DNA of 5,414 nucleotides from Treponema sp. (lineage in GTDB: Bacteria > Spirochaetota > Spirochaetia > Treponematales > Breznakiellaceae). Made by a program: the position numbers and the translations under genes. The stretch lies in assembly GCA_031276615.1 (NCBI GenBank), contig JAISND010000020.1:1-5414 (forward strand). Reading direction: 5' to 3'. The notes beneath the pieces are model-generated. The model was not told the DNA's origin, did not search any database, and was given only the letters and a program-made list of their open reading frames with translations. The number at the start of each line of letters is the position of its first letter. Within the stretch, counting starts at the first letter, position 1. Positions 1 through 5,366 of this stretch are shown in pieces.

Positions 1-278
1 ATTCGGCGCTGTTTTTTCGGATTTATCCCGTATTGCAGATTCTCTATCCCGTAGCCGGACCAGGCCTTTACCTCCGCGAATACAAGGGTTTCCCCGTCCA
101 GAGCCACGATATCCACCTCGCCGCCGGGGGAACGGACATTCCGGGCAATTATCCGCATTCCCCTTTCTTCCAGAAAGCCGGCGGCTCTGGCCTCCCCGTC
201 CCTGCCTCTGCCGGTATTGCTCCGGCATCGGGAAGGCGGGGGAATTTCCGGGCGGTTTTCAGGCTTTTGTTTGGGCAA
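1..278 (-). CDS. yraN: YraN / UPF0102 family protein, 3' end cut by window edge
   Basis: This encodes the first 92 residues of a UPF0102 (YraN-like) protein. The family is usually about 115-130 residues, so some 25-35 C-terminal residues lie beyond base 1. Visible family marks are the Gly/Arg-rich start followed by GEARAAGFLEERG, then ARNVRSPGGEVDIVALDG and FAEVK. The spaced E, D and ExK are the putative metal-binding residues of a PD-(D/E)XK endonuclease-like fold. Function in the family is poorly defined; a DNA-processing nuclease role is inferred from fold only. The start is TTG at 278: it is the only ATG/GTG/TTG in frame between the upstream in-frame stop and the conserved core, so it is favoured although AGGGA sits only two bases before it. 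It overlaps the 3' end of the HD-GYP gene by 20 bases, which suggests coupled translation. Family call is firm; the start is less so. Confidence 0.86.
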   Translation of the reverse strand, partial: MPKQKPENRPEIPPPSRCRSNTGRGRDGEARAAGFLEERGMRIIARNVRSPGGEVDIVALDGETLVFAEVKAWSGYGIENLQYGINPKKQRR

Positions 279-1521
279 GTTCCCTGGGATCCACTGCTTT
301 CGCGATAAAAAGGCTTTTTTCCGTTAAAAGATCGGTTAAATCACCTTCATCCTGCCTGAAAACTTTGCCGAATTCGTCGATTAATACGCGAATTTTCGGC
401 CGGAGCGGCGCTTCTCCGTGAACTTCGGTTACCCTGGCAAGGGCGCCGTTGTTGAGAAGCACTATGGAACCGATAGGGTAGATGCCCATGGTCTGAATGA
501 AGGCCTTGAGAATATCCGGGTCAAAGCGCCGCGAATTGTCGGAAAGAAGGTTCTTCATGGCCTGGTAACCCATCATGGAATTCCGGTAGGATTTCTGGCT
601 TACCATGGCCTCAAAGGCGTCCGCCACGGACACGATCCGGGCGCCGGTATCTATCGCGGTTCCGGCGACACGCCGGGGGTAACCTTCGCCGTCCCAGCGC
701 TCGTGGTGCTGGAGGGCGATAAGGCCCACGTCCTCGGGGTAGAGCAGTTCCCTGGATACGATTTTGTGGGTATAAAGCGGGTGCATCCTCATGCGCTGGA
801 GCTCCGCTTCCGAGAGGCCGCCCTTTTTTTCGACAATATCTTTGGGCAGCCGGAACATTCCCACATCGTGCAGCAGGGCGCCGGTGATGATGTGCATGAT
901 TTTATGGCTGGGAAGTTTAAGCTCCTGGCTGATAAGGGCCGAAAGAATGGCGGTATTTACCGAACTCTTCGCCATCTCATGGCCGCTTACCTCGCCGCCC
1001 AGTATGTAGCCGATAAAACTGTCCCGCTGATCCCTGACCGCCTGGAGCAGCCGGGAGCTGATGCCGTCAATGGAACGGGCTTCTACGGAAAGTCCGGAAG
1101 CGATACTGTTGAATACCCCGTCAAGCTGTTCGATAAGCTCAATATAAATGCGGTAGGCCCCGGTATTCTCCTGAACCTCCGCGAGGGAAAGCATATTGTG
1201 GCCGCCCTTCTTTTTCGCGCCCCGGCCCGCTTCTCCGCCGGGAGCGGCTCCGGCCGGCGCTTTACCGGAAGCGTTTTCCGCCGCGGCAGCGCGATCCTCC
1301 GCGTCCGTTTTGGCCGTGTCCGGCTTTTTGGAGGAATCGCCCGCGGCCATCAGGGCTTTACCATCGGTTTCCACAACGTCAATGCCCCAGGAATTGAGCC
1401 GGTCAATATCCTTTTGGCGTATGGGGACACCCGCGGGTACGAGAAGATTATTGCCTTCAATGTAAACCGGTTCTGAAAAAGAAAGACCTGTTTTCAGGGT
1501 ATCAACCGCAATTTTCTTCAT
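259..1521 (-). CDS. HD-GYP domain protein (c-di-GMP phosphodiesterase family), altered metal site
   Basis: This 420-residue cytoplasmic protein has no membrane segment. Residues 1-54 form a small N-terminal domain like those preceding HD-GYP domains. Residues 55-108 are an Ala/Gly/Lys-rich linker. Residues 115-345 are an HD-GYP domain and 346-395 a C-terminal piece (MGIYPIGSIVLLNNG) typical of the family. Visible motifs are LLHDVG (H217, D218), MHP (H247), QHHERWDGEGYP (271-282) and VADAFEAM (D302). The family hydrolyses cyclic-di-GMP using a two- or three-metal centre. However, the helix that normally reads E-x3-H-S-V-N reads E182-x3-S186-S-V-N, so one expected ligand His is Ser; activity is uncertain. 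The start is ATG 1521 with AGGA just upstream, overlapping the flhB-like stop by 4 bases (ATGA). Its place after FliK/FlhB-like genes hints at a motility or second-messenger link, but that is inference. Confidence 0.92.
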   Translation of the reverse strand: MKKIAVDTLKTGLSFSEPVYIEGNNLLVPAGVPIRQKDIDRLNSWGIDVVETDGKALMAAGDSSKKPDTAKTDAEDRAAAAENASGKAPAGAAPGGEAGRGAKKKGGHNMLSLAEVQENTGAYRIYIELIEQLDGVFNSIASGLSVEARSIDGISSRLLQAVRDQRDSFIGYILGGEVSGHEMAKSSVNTAILSALISQELKLPSHKIMHIITGALLHDVGMFRLPKDIVEKKGGLSEAELQRMRMHPLYTHKIVSRELLYPEDVGLIALQHHERWDGEGYPRRVAGTAIDTGARIVSVADAFEAMVSQKSYRNSMMGYQAMKNLLSDNSRRFDPDILKAFIQTMGIYPIGSIVLLNNGALARVTEVHGEAPLRPKIRVLIDEFGKVFRQDEGDLTDLLTEKSLFIAKAVDPRELAQTKA

Positions 1522-1778
1522 CTTTTCCTATCCTCTGCAAGCACAAGAGCCAATATTTTTGCCGCCGCCTCCCAACACCATGCCGGGATAATATCACCGG
1601 CACGTAGCCCCGCGTCCAGCAAAGCTGCCAGCGCAGGATCCTCCACAACCGCGACGCCGGCTTCCCCGGCAAGGGCGATAATGCGATCCGCTTCCCTGCC
1701 CCGGCCCGAGGCAAGCAGCCTTGGCGCGGGATCCTCTTCATTATAAACAATCGCGGAAGCTGTTTTTTGTTTCTCCAT
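1518..1778 (-). CDS. FlhB C-terminal-domain-like protein (YlqH type, EscU/YscU/FlhB family)
   Basis: This 86-residue protein matches the cytoplasmic domain of FlhB/EscU type III export switch proteins: ASAIVYNEEDPAPRLLASG, a helix with ADRIIALAGEAGVAVVEDP, then LAALLDAGLRAGDIIPAWCWEAAAKILALV. The four-helix membrane part of FlhB is absent and no autocleavage NPTH motif is present; the corresponding position reads KQKTAS. This is the arrangement of B. subtilis YlqH and similar stand-alone proteins, whose role is not settled. A role as a partner or decoy in flagellar export is inferred from homology only. Start choice: ATG 1778 has GAGGTG four bases upstream (1783-1788), whereas the in-frame ATG at 1793 has no binding site. 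It begins one base after the stop of the FliK-like gene and ends in an ATGA overlap with the HD-GYP gene, so the three are probably co-translated. Confidence 0.9.
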   Translation of the reverse strand: MEKQKTASAIVYNEEDPAPRLLASGRGREADRIIALAGEAGVAVVEDPALAALLDAGLRAGDIIPAWCWEAAAKILALVLAEDRKR

Positions 1779-1779
1779 G

Positions 1780-2877
1780 TTACACCTCTTCATTTACGGA
1801 AGGCAATACATTTATCCTGCTATCAGCCATAAAATCGGAAGAATCTTCCAAATTCCTTATAGATATATGTTCGCCGGGTATCTGCAGAAGTTCCGACAAT
1901 TCCCGCGAGAGTCTGCGGAGCGCTCCCCCTTCCGGGAAAGGCCTGAGCCTGCAATCAAGCCGGGCCGGGTTTCCCCGGTCCAGAATAAAGAGCCGGCGCC
2001 TGCCGGTTTTGCCGCCGGCGGAATCTTCCCGATCCGCGCGGGCGGCGGCCCTGTTTTCCGCCGGATCAAAGCGGACAATGTCCAGAGCCAGGCGTTCCGC
2101 GGCGGTTTTGGAAGCATGGGGGTAAAGCAGAATCCTCATGGAGACTTTGTACAGGGCGCCTTCGCCGCTGAAGCTGAAGGGAAGCACAATCCAGCGCCGG
2201 CCGTCTTTGCCGGGAATGGAATTTAACAGGGCGGGCAAAGGGGATTTTTCCAGCGCGTCCGAAACTTTCAGTTTGAGCCAGGCGGGACTGCCGCGGGAAG
2301 CGCCGTCACCGGGCGGGCCGCCCCGCTCATCCTGCCGGCCGTCCTGGTTACCGTCCCCGTCACCGCCCCGGCCGCCGCCCGCGTCGGGGTCCGCGCTTTC
2401 AGCCGGGTCAAGGGCGGCCGCGTATTCCGCAAGGGCCCGGGGGGAAAGCTCCACCCCCTTGTGTTCCGCCGCCAGCGCCGCCAGGGACAGGGCTTCGCGG
2501 AAATTTTGGGACCCGGGGGGCGGCGGAGACCCGTTTTCCGGGGCGGCCCTGCCGGATTTTGCGGCGGCCGGCCGCGGATCGGCCGGCCGCGGCTCAGCCT
2601 GTCCGGGGCCGGTTTCTCCGGCCCGCTCCGCCCGCAAAACCCGGCGGCGGATCTTCGCGGCAAGACCGCCGTCCAGGGGCAGGGAGAAAAATCGGGCAAA
2701 GGAAAAAATTGAAGCGGAAAGCCGGTCCTGGGGGATTCCAGCCCGCGCCGGGATTGGGGCGCCTGAACGGCCGGAAGCCGCGGGCCCGCCGCCGGCCTTT
2801 TGGGGCGGGGAATTTTTTGAAGGGTTAACTGAAGCTGCCGCCGGCCTTTCCGGAGGCCGGGACCCGGGAATCTTCAC
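1780..2877 (-). CDS. FliK-like (YlqG-type) Pro/Ala-rich protein, tentative
   Basis: About 365 residues from GTG 2877. No motif is decisive and the function is not proven. Visible order: Pro/Ala/Gly-rich head (1-47); an amphipathic stretch with FSFARFFSLPLDGGLAAKIRRRVL (58-81); a second Pro/Arg-rich linker; a helical segment with LAALAAEHKGVELSPRAL (132-149); an Asp/Gly-rich low-complexity linker (159-197); and an ordered C-terminal domain (199-365) with GRRWIVLPFSFSG, a beta-like run and RRLSRELSELLQI. A disordered linker followed by a globular end resembles FliK hook-length control proteins and B. subtilis YlqG, which also sits beside the FlhB-like ylqH. That neighbour relation is the main support. 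Start: GTG 2877 has GAAGG eight bases upstream. A TTG at 2970 would add 31 residues, but that stretch runs through an inverted repeat, so it is disfavoured. Coding is supported by packing: its TAA lies one base from the next ATG. Confidence 0.72.
   Translation of the reverse strand: MKIPGSRPPERPAAASVNPSKNSPPQKAGGGPAASGRSGAPIPARAGIPQDRLSASIFSFARFFSLPLDGGLAAKIRRRVLRAERAGETGPGQAEPRPADPRPAAAKSGRAAPENGSPPPPGSQNFREALSLAALAAEHKGVELSPRALAEYAAALDPAESADPDAGGGRGGDGDGNQDGRQDERGGPPGDGASRGSPAWLKLKVSDALEKSPLPALLNSIPGKDGRRWIVLPFSFSGEGALYKVSMRILLYPHASKTAAERLALDIVRFDPAENRAAARADREDSAGGKTGRRRLFILDRGNPARLDCRLRPFPEGGALRRLSRELSELLQIPGEHISIRNLEDSSDFMADSRINVLPSVNEEV
2565..2592. repeat. Two 13-bp direct repeats in the FliK-like linker
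   Basis: The 13-mer CGGCCGGCCGCGG occurs at 2565-2577 and again at 2580-2592, a period of 15 bases or five codons. In the minus-strand protein it encodes a doubled five-residue unit (EPRPA then DPRPA) in the Pro-rich linker. It is in frame and probably arose by local duplication in low-complexity coding sequence. Confidence 0.75.
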
Positions 2878-2938
2878 GGCGCATACCTTCAACAAGCAGT
2901 ATTCCGGCAAAAACAGACAGGGTACGGCGGCCCGCGGA

Positions 2939-3010
2939 GTATAAAATTCACTCCCGTGAGCTGATTTCAAAACCGGTCATTCCGAAACCGCCTCCCGTGA
3001 ATTTTTATAC
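2939..3010. repeat. 72-bp imperfect inverted repeat between rplS and the FliK-like gene
   Basis: The left arm GTATAAAATTCAC (2939-2951) and right arm GTGAATTTTTATAC (2997-3010) are reverse complements except for one extra base. The nine bases CTCCCGTGA also occur twice, at 2951-2959 and 2992-3000. Between the arms a small hairpin can form (CGGT 2974-2977 with ACCG 2987-2990). The arms are AT-rich in a GC-rich region. It could be an mRNA hairpin separating the rplS message from the downstream genes, a processing site, or a short palindromic mobile repeat. The sequence alone does not decide. Confidence 0.65.
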
Positions 3011-3012
3011 GG

Positions 3013-3030
3013 TTCCGCGCCGAAGCGGAA
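3013..3030 (-). terminator. Short hairpin right after rplS, weak terminator candidate
   Basis: TTCCGC (3013-3018) and GCGGAA (3025-3030) form a perfect 6-bp stem with a six-base loop, starting just after the rplS stop codon. On the minus strand it is followed by CCGTATAAAAATTC rather than a T-run, so it does not look like a strong intrinsic terminator. It may instead protect the 3' end of the rplS message or lower read-through into the FliK-like gene. Confidence 0.35.
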
Positions 3031-3031
3031 A

Positions 3032-3427
3032 CTAACTTTGGGCCGCCGTATCCCCGGTTTTGGCCTGTTCATGGGAACTTTTCTTTATGATAAGCTCCTT
3101 GATCTTGGCGCTCTTTCCGATTTTTTCGCGGATGTAATACAGTTTGGCCCGCCGGACTTTGCCGGGGCGCACTACTTCGACCTTTACAATGCGGGGGGAA
3201 TGAAAGGGGAACACCCGTTCCACCCCTACCCCGTAGGAATTTTTTCGCACGGTAAAGGTTTTTCCGATTCCGGAATTTTTCATCGCGATAACCAGGCCTT
3301 CGTAGATCTGTACCCGCTCGGTTTTACCTTCGACAATCTTGAAATGAACCTTGACGGTATCGCCCACCTTGAAGCGGCCGGGTTCGGATTTCATCTGGGC
3401 GGCCTCGATAGCCTTGATCTCATTCAT
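3032..3427 (-). CDS. rplS: 50S ribosomal protein bL19
   Basis: This 131-residue protein is bL19, a large-subunit protein at the 30S-50S interface. Recognisable parts are GRFKVGDTVKVHFKIVEG, ERVQIYEGLVIAMKN, GIGKTFTVRKNSYGVGVER, PFHSPRIVKVEV and the signature KVRRAKLYYIRE. It is longer than the roughly 115 residues of E. coli because of a polar C-terminal tail of about 18 residues (KKSSHEQAKTGDTAAQS). Start: ATG 3427 is preceded by AGGAG (3434-3438) with a six-base spacer, the best ribosome binding site in the window. An in-frame upstream start would add seven unsupported residues. The gene overlaps the end of trmD by 8 bases. The strong site fits a ribosomal protein needed in larger amounts than the TrmD enzyme before it. 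Confidence 0.97.
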   Translation of the reverse strand: MNEIKAIEAAQMKSEPGRFKVGDTVKVHFKIVEGKTERVQIYEGLVIAMKNSGIGKTFTVRKNSYGVGVERVFPFHSPRIVKVEVVRPGKVRRAKLYYIREKIGKSAKIKELIIKKSSHEQAKTGDTAAQS

Positions 3428-4262
3428 CTTCTTCTCCTGTAGAATCATCCGGGGCCCCGTGTCTGCCGGCCGCCAGATCGTTTATTACGCGCTCGGTTTC
3501 TTCATCGAAAAGTCCCGCTTTCCTGCCCCGGCGGATAAGATCCGGCCTCAGGGAAAGGGTTTTCTCAACCCGCCTTTCAAGACGCCACCGGCGTATGTTT
3601 TCGTGGTGTCCGGAAAGCAACACTTCCGGAACTTTTATTGTATCATACATTTCCGGGCGTGTATACTGGGGATACTCCAGAAGCCCGCCGGAAAAACTCT
3701 CTTCCTCAAGGGATTCCGCGGCGATTACCCTGTCTACCAGGCGGTAGGTAGCGTCTATGACCACAAGGGCGGCCGTTTCTCCGGAGGACAGCACATAATC
3801 CCCGACCGAGATTTCATCGTCCACGTAGAGATCGATAATCCGCTGATCTATTCCCTCGTAGCGGCCGCAGAGCAGGATGAGTTCCTCCCCGGCGGCAAGT
3901 TCCCGCGCCAGGGACTGGCTGAAGGGACGCCCCGAGGGGGAAAGGTAAATAACCCGCGACCGCGAAAGGGCGCCGGTTTGAGAAAGGGCGCCGGTCTGAT
4001 GACGCGCATAAACGGATTCGGAGTTCTTTTTCCGGGCGCCGGCGGCTTCCAGCGCGCGGCCCAGGGGTTCGCCCAGCATAAGCATGCCGGGGCCGCCGCC
4101 GTAGGGGGCGTCGTCGCAGGTTTTGTGTCTGTCAAGGGCGTAATCCCGGATGTTTATCGCCCTGTACCGGATGATTCCCCGGCTTATCGCCTTTGCCATG
4201 ATGGAGCTGGCGAAAAAAGCGCCGGTGATTTCAGGAAAGAGGGTCAAAACAGTGTAGATCAT
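3420..4262 (-). CDS. trmD: tRNA (guanine-37-N1)-methyltransferase TrmD
   Basis: This 280-residue SPOUT methyltransferase would transfer a methyl group from S-adenosylmethionine to N1 of G37 in tRNAs, preventing +1 frameshifting. Visible motifs: LTLFPE (6-11), HKTCDDAPYGGGPGM (46-60), VIYLSPSG (104-111), the knot LLCGRYEGIDQR (130-141), SVGDYVLSSGE (152-162), YPQYTRP (197-203) and VPEVLLSGHHENIRRWR (211-227). Compared with H. influenzae TrmD (246 residues, recalled sequence), about 20 residues are inserted between 70 and 104, including a tandem QTGALS. Two key positions differ: the proposed catalytic Asp169 aligns with Glu188 (EEESF), and one knot-loop Gly is Ser160. The Arg equivalent to R154 is kept (R174). 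The start ATG overlaps the rimM stop by 4 bases. The family call is firm and the enzyme is expected to be active. Confidence 0.97.
   Translation of the reverse strand: MIYTVLTLFPEITGAFFASSIMAKAISRGIIRYRAINIRDYALDRHKTCDDAPYGGGPGMLMLGEPLGRALEAAGARKKNSESVYARHQTGALSQTGALSRSRVIYLSPSGRPFSQSLARELAAGEELILLCGRYEGIDQRIIDLYVDDEISVGDYVLSSGETAALVVIDATYRLVDRVIAAESLEEESFSGGLLEYPQYTRPEMYDTIKVPEVLLSGHHENIRRWRLERRVEKTLSLRPDLIRRGRKAGLFDEETERVINDLAAGRHGAPDDSTGEEDE
3434..3438 (-). promoter_or_regulatory. Strong Shine-Dalgarno of rplS, inside trmD
   Basis: AGGAG on the minus strand lies six bases before ATG 3427 and within the last codons of trmD. It fixes the rplS start and would let ribosomes initiate independently of trmD translation. 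Confidence 0.8.
3964..3999. repeat. 18-bp tandem duplication within trmD
   Basis: Two head-to-tail copies of an 18-mer (GAAAGGGCGCCGGTYTGA) occupy 3964-3981 and 3982-3999, differing at one position (T versus C). The duplication is in frame and gives QTGALS twice (residues 89-100) in a surface-type insertion of TrmD. Confidence 0.92.
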
Positions 4263-4777
4263 TCCAGAATCCAGCGATTTACCAGCGCCACGCGGCCCTT
4301 TTCGGGATCAATTTCAGGGAAAAATTCCCGCCTGAAGGGAACCAGCCTTGTTTCACCGCCGGAAAGCGTGATTTCGGCCAGATCCCCGCCGCCGCCTTCC
4401 ACAATGCCGGTGATGCGGCCGAGAACCGCGCCCTCCCCCGGCGCGTCGCCGGCAATTACGGCCAGCCCCCTGAGGTCTTCAACGTAGAACTCACCGGGGC
4501 CGAGGGGGCTGGCGTGTTCCCGGTCTGCAAGCAGCTCCGCTCCCCGCAGGGTTTTCGCGTCCTCGGGGCTGTCTATTCCGGCGAATTTTATCAGCAGGGC
4601 AGACGGAAGCGGAGCGCTTTCTTCGATTTTTCGTTCCTCTTCCCTGCCTTCCCGGCGGATCGTCAGGGAGCGGAGTTTCAGGAGGTGATCGACTTCGCCC
4701 GAAAGGGGACGGACTTTAACGAAGCCTTTAAGTCCGAAGGGAGCGCCCACAAGACCGATTACAAACCTTTCCGTCAT
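4259..4777 (-). CDS. rimM: Ribosome maturation factor RimM
   Basis: This 172-residue protein has the usual RimM length and two-domain layout. The N-terminal beta-barrel (1-85) contains VIGLVGAPFGLKGFVKVRPLS. The C-terminal PRC-barrel (95-172) contains GEFYVEDLRGLAV, ITGIVEGGGGDLAEITL, VPFRREFFPEID and the ending VNRWILE. RimM binds uS19 and assists assembly of the 30S head. Its position between the KH gene and trmD is common in bacteria. The start ATG 4777 gives a normal N-terminus but has only a weak upstream purine stretch, unlike rplS and khpA. Upstream are competing hairpins, one followed by a T-run. The stop overlaps the trmD start as ATGA, so the two are likely coupled. Confidence 0.96.
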   Translation of the reverse strand: MTERFVIGLVGAPFGLKGFVKVRPLSGEVDHLLKLRSLTIRREGREEERKIEESAPLPSALLIKFAGIDSPEDAKTLRGAELLADREHASPLGPGEFYVEDLRGLAVIAGDAPGEGAVLGRITGIVEGGGGDLAEITLSGGETRLVPFRREFFPEIDPEKGRVALVNRWILE

Positions 4778-4794
4778 GATTACCGAAAACAGGG

Positions 4795-4855
4795 AAAAAC
4801 CGGGACGCGAACCGGACGGGCAGCAGGCAGTCCCGGCAACCGGGTTTTTGCCCGG
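4795..4855 (-). promoter_or_regulatory. Possible transcription attenuator in the rimM leader
   Basis: On the minus strand four CCGGG/CCCGG-type segments occur in order: A 4855-4851 (CCGGG), B 4844-4840 (CCCGG), C 4836-4830 (CCGGGAC) and D 4806-4800 (GTCCCGG). C pairs with D over 7 bp and is directly followed by TTTTT, which looks like an intrinsic terminator, although with a 23-base loop. B can pair with A or, exclusively, with C across a three-base loop, which would free D. That is the layout of an attenuator between khpA and rimM. In GC-rich DNA such short complements can arise by chance, so this is tentative. Confidence 0.4.
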
Positions 4856-4897
4856 CGCAGCCTCGCACGCCTTTACGCGAAAAATCCACCGGCGCGG

Positions 4898-4940
4898 CAG
4901 GCCTTTATGCCTGAAATTCCCGCAGGCTCCTTTGGCGGAG
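4898..4940. repeat. Small competing hairpins just after khpA
   Basis: CAGGC (4898-4902) pairs with GCCTG (4909-4913) around a six-base loop. The same GCCTG can instead pair with a second CAGGC at 4923-4927. Next to it CTCC (4927-4930) and GGAG (4937-4940) form a 4-bp hairpin that begins immediately after the khpA stop. No T-run follows, so this is not a good terminator; it may be a 3' stability element or a short palindromic repeat. Confidence 0.4.
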
Positions 4941-4941
4941 T

Positions 4942-5175
4942 TTAGTCCAGAATTTCCAGTACCGTGTGCTTGCCGGTCTTGGCGGTGGCCGCCTGGAGGA
5001 CGGTTCTGATGGCCTTGGCAATACGGCCGTGTTTGCCGATTACCTTGCCGATGTCATCGGGCGCCACCCGAAGTTCCAGAATGGTGGATTTTTCGCCTTC
5101 GACTACGCTGACCAGCACCTGCGAAGGGTCGTCCACCAGGGATTTAACGATATATTCAACCAAATCTTTTTCCAT
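4942..5175 (-). CDS. khpA: KH-domain RNA-binding protein KhpA (YlqC family)
   Basis: This 77-residue protein is essentially a single KH domain, the normal size for KhpA/YlqC. It begins MEKDLVEYIVKSLVDDP. The central IGKVIGKHGRIAKAIR (42-57) holds the RNA-binding GxxG loop (G47-K-H-G50), and TVLEILD closes the last strand. KhpA binds RNA, often with KhpB, and in Gram-positive bacteria affects cell division and envelope genes; its target here is unknown. The start ATG 5175 has AAGG six bases upstream (5182-5185). It is the first gene of the minus-strand run in this window. rpsP, its frequent upstream neighbour, is not in the 239 bases before it. A 164-base gap separates it from rimM. Confidence 0.95.
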   Translation of the reverse strand: MEKDLVEYIVKSLVDDPSQVLVSVVEGEKSTILELRVAPDDIGKVIGKHGRIAKAIRTVLQAATAKTGKHTVLEILD

Positions 5176-5243
5176 TTTCTGCCTTTTTCAACAAAACGCG
5201 GTTTTTCACGCAAACTGCCCGCGGAACAGAATGTCTATTGAAA

Positions 5244-5272
5244 CGGTTTCAAAATGCAAAATTTTGAAACCG
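5244..5272. repeat. Perfect 12-bp inverted repeat upstream of khpA
   Basis: CGGTTTCAAAAT (5244-5255) and ATTTTGAAACCG (5261-5272) are exact reverse complements around the loop GCAAA. A third related arm, TTGAAAC at 5238-5244, can pair with GTTTCAA at 5246-5252 instead, so two hairpins compete. Neither side carries a T-run. It may be an operator, part of the khpA leader RNA, or a dispersed palindrome. Confidence 0.7.
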
Positions 5273-5285
5273 CAGCCTTAAAAAA

Positions 5286-5349
5286 GCGGTTTTGCCGGAC
5301 TTTTAGTCCGCGGGCTTTAGCCTGAAAAACCGCAAGAGCCTTCAGGCTC
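5286..5349. other. Compact three-way-junction fold plus adjacent hairpin
   Basis: GCGGTTTT (5286-5293) pairs with AAAACCGC (5326-5333), enclosing two abutting hairpins: CGGAC/GTCCG (5296-5300 with 5306-5310, loop TTTTA) and CGGGC/GCCTG (5311-5315 with 5320-5324, loop TTTA, one G-T pair). Two bases later GAGCC (5336-5340) pairs with GGCTC (5345-5349) around TTCA. The fold lies between khpA and the rightward promoter and could act in either strand's transcript or be a palindromic repeat cluster. It is not a tRNA: one arm short and no T-loop. Confidence 0.5.
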
Positions 5350-5366
5350 AATCTTTAAAAAAATGC

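Noticed and set aside
834..840. Run of seven T (A on the coding strand) in the HD-GYP gene as a slippage or frameshift site
   Set aside because: The frame is intact, the encoded stretch matches the family on both sides, and seven bases is a weak slippage signal.
418..1476. Long open frame on the plus strand, 352 codons
   Set aside because: It is antisense to the HD-GYP gene, whose motifs are clear; the plus-strand translation has no recognisable domain and GC-rich DNA keeps opposite frames open.
1502..1750. Second minus-strand frame of 82 codons overlapping the FlhB-like gene
   Set aside because: The FlhB-like frame carries the family motifs; this alternate frame gives no recognisable protein.
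2515..2520. Run of six G as a phase-variation tract in the FliK-like gene
   Set aside because: It is too short for typical phase variation and is expected by chance in this GC-rich, proline-coding linker.
2138..2944. Plus-strand frame of 268 codons opposite the FliK-like gene
   Set aside because: Its product is Ser/Arg/Pro low complexity. The minus-strand frame fits the operon, has a ribosome binding site and ends one base before the next gene.
2878..2970. N-terminal extension of the FliK-like protein from TTG 2970
   Set aside because: The extension crosses the inverted repeat and has a poor context, whereas GTG 2877 has a well-spaced GAAGG.
3351..4487. Plus-strand frame of 378 codons
   Set aside because: It spans three unambiguous minus-strand genes (rplS, trmD, rimM) and has no domain of its own.
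5227..5265. Minus-strand promoter for khpA (TTGCAT, 16-17 bases, TAGACA or AGACAT)
   Set aside because: Both boxes match the consensus poorly and lie within the inverted repeat, so it cannot be supported.
5286..5333. tRNA-like fold
   Set aside because: Only two internal hairpins, an 8-bp closing stem and no T-loop or CCA-compatible end; it does not fit a tRNA.
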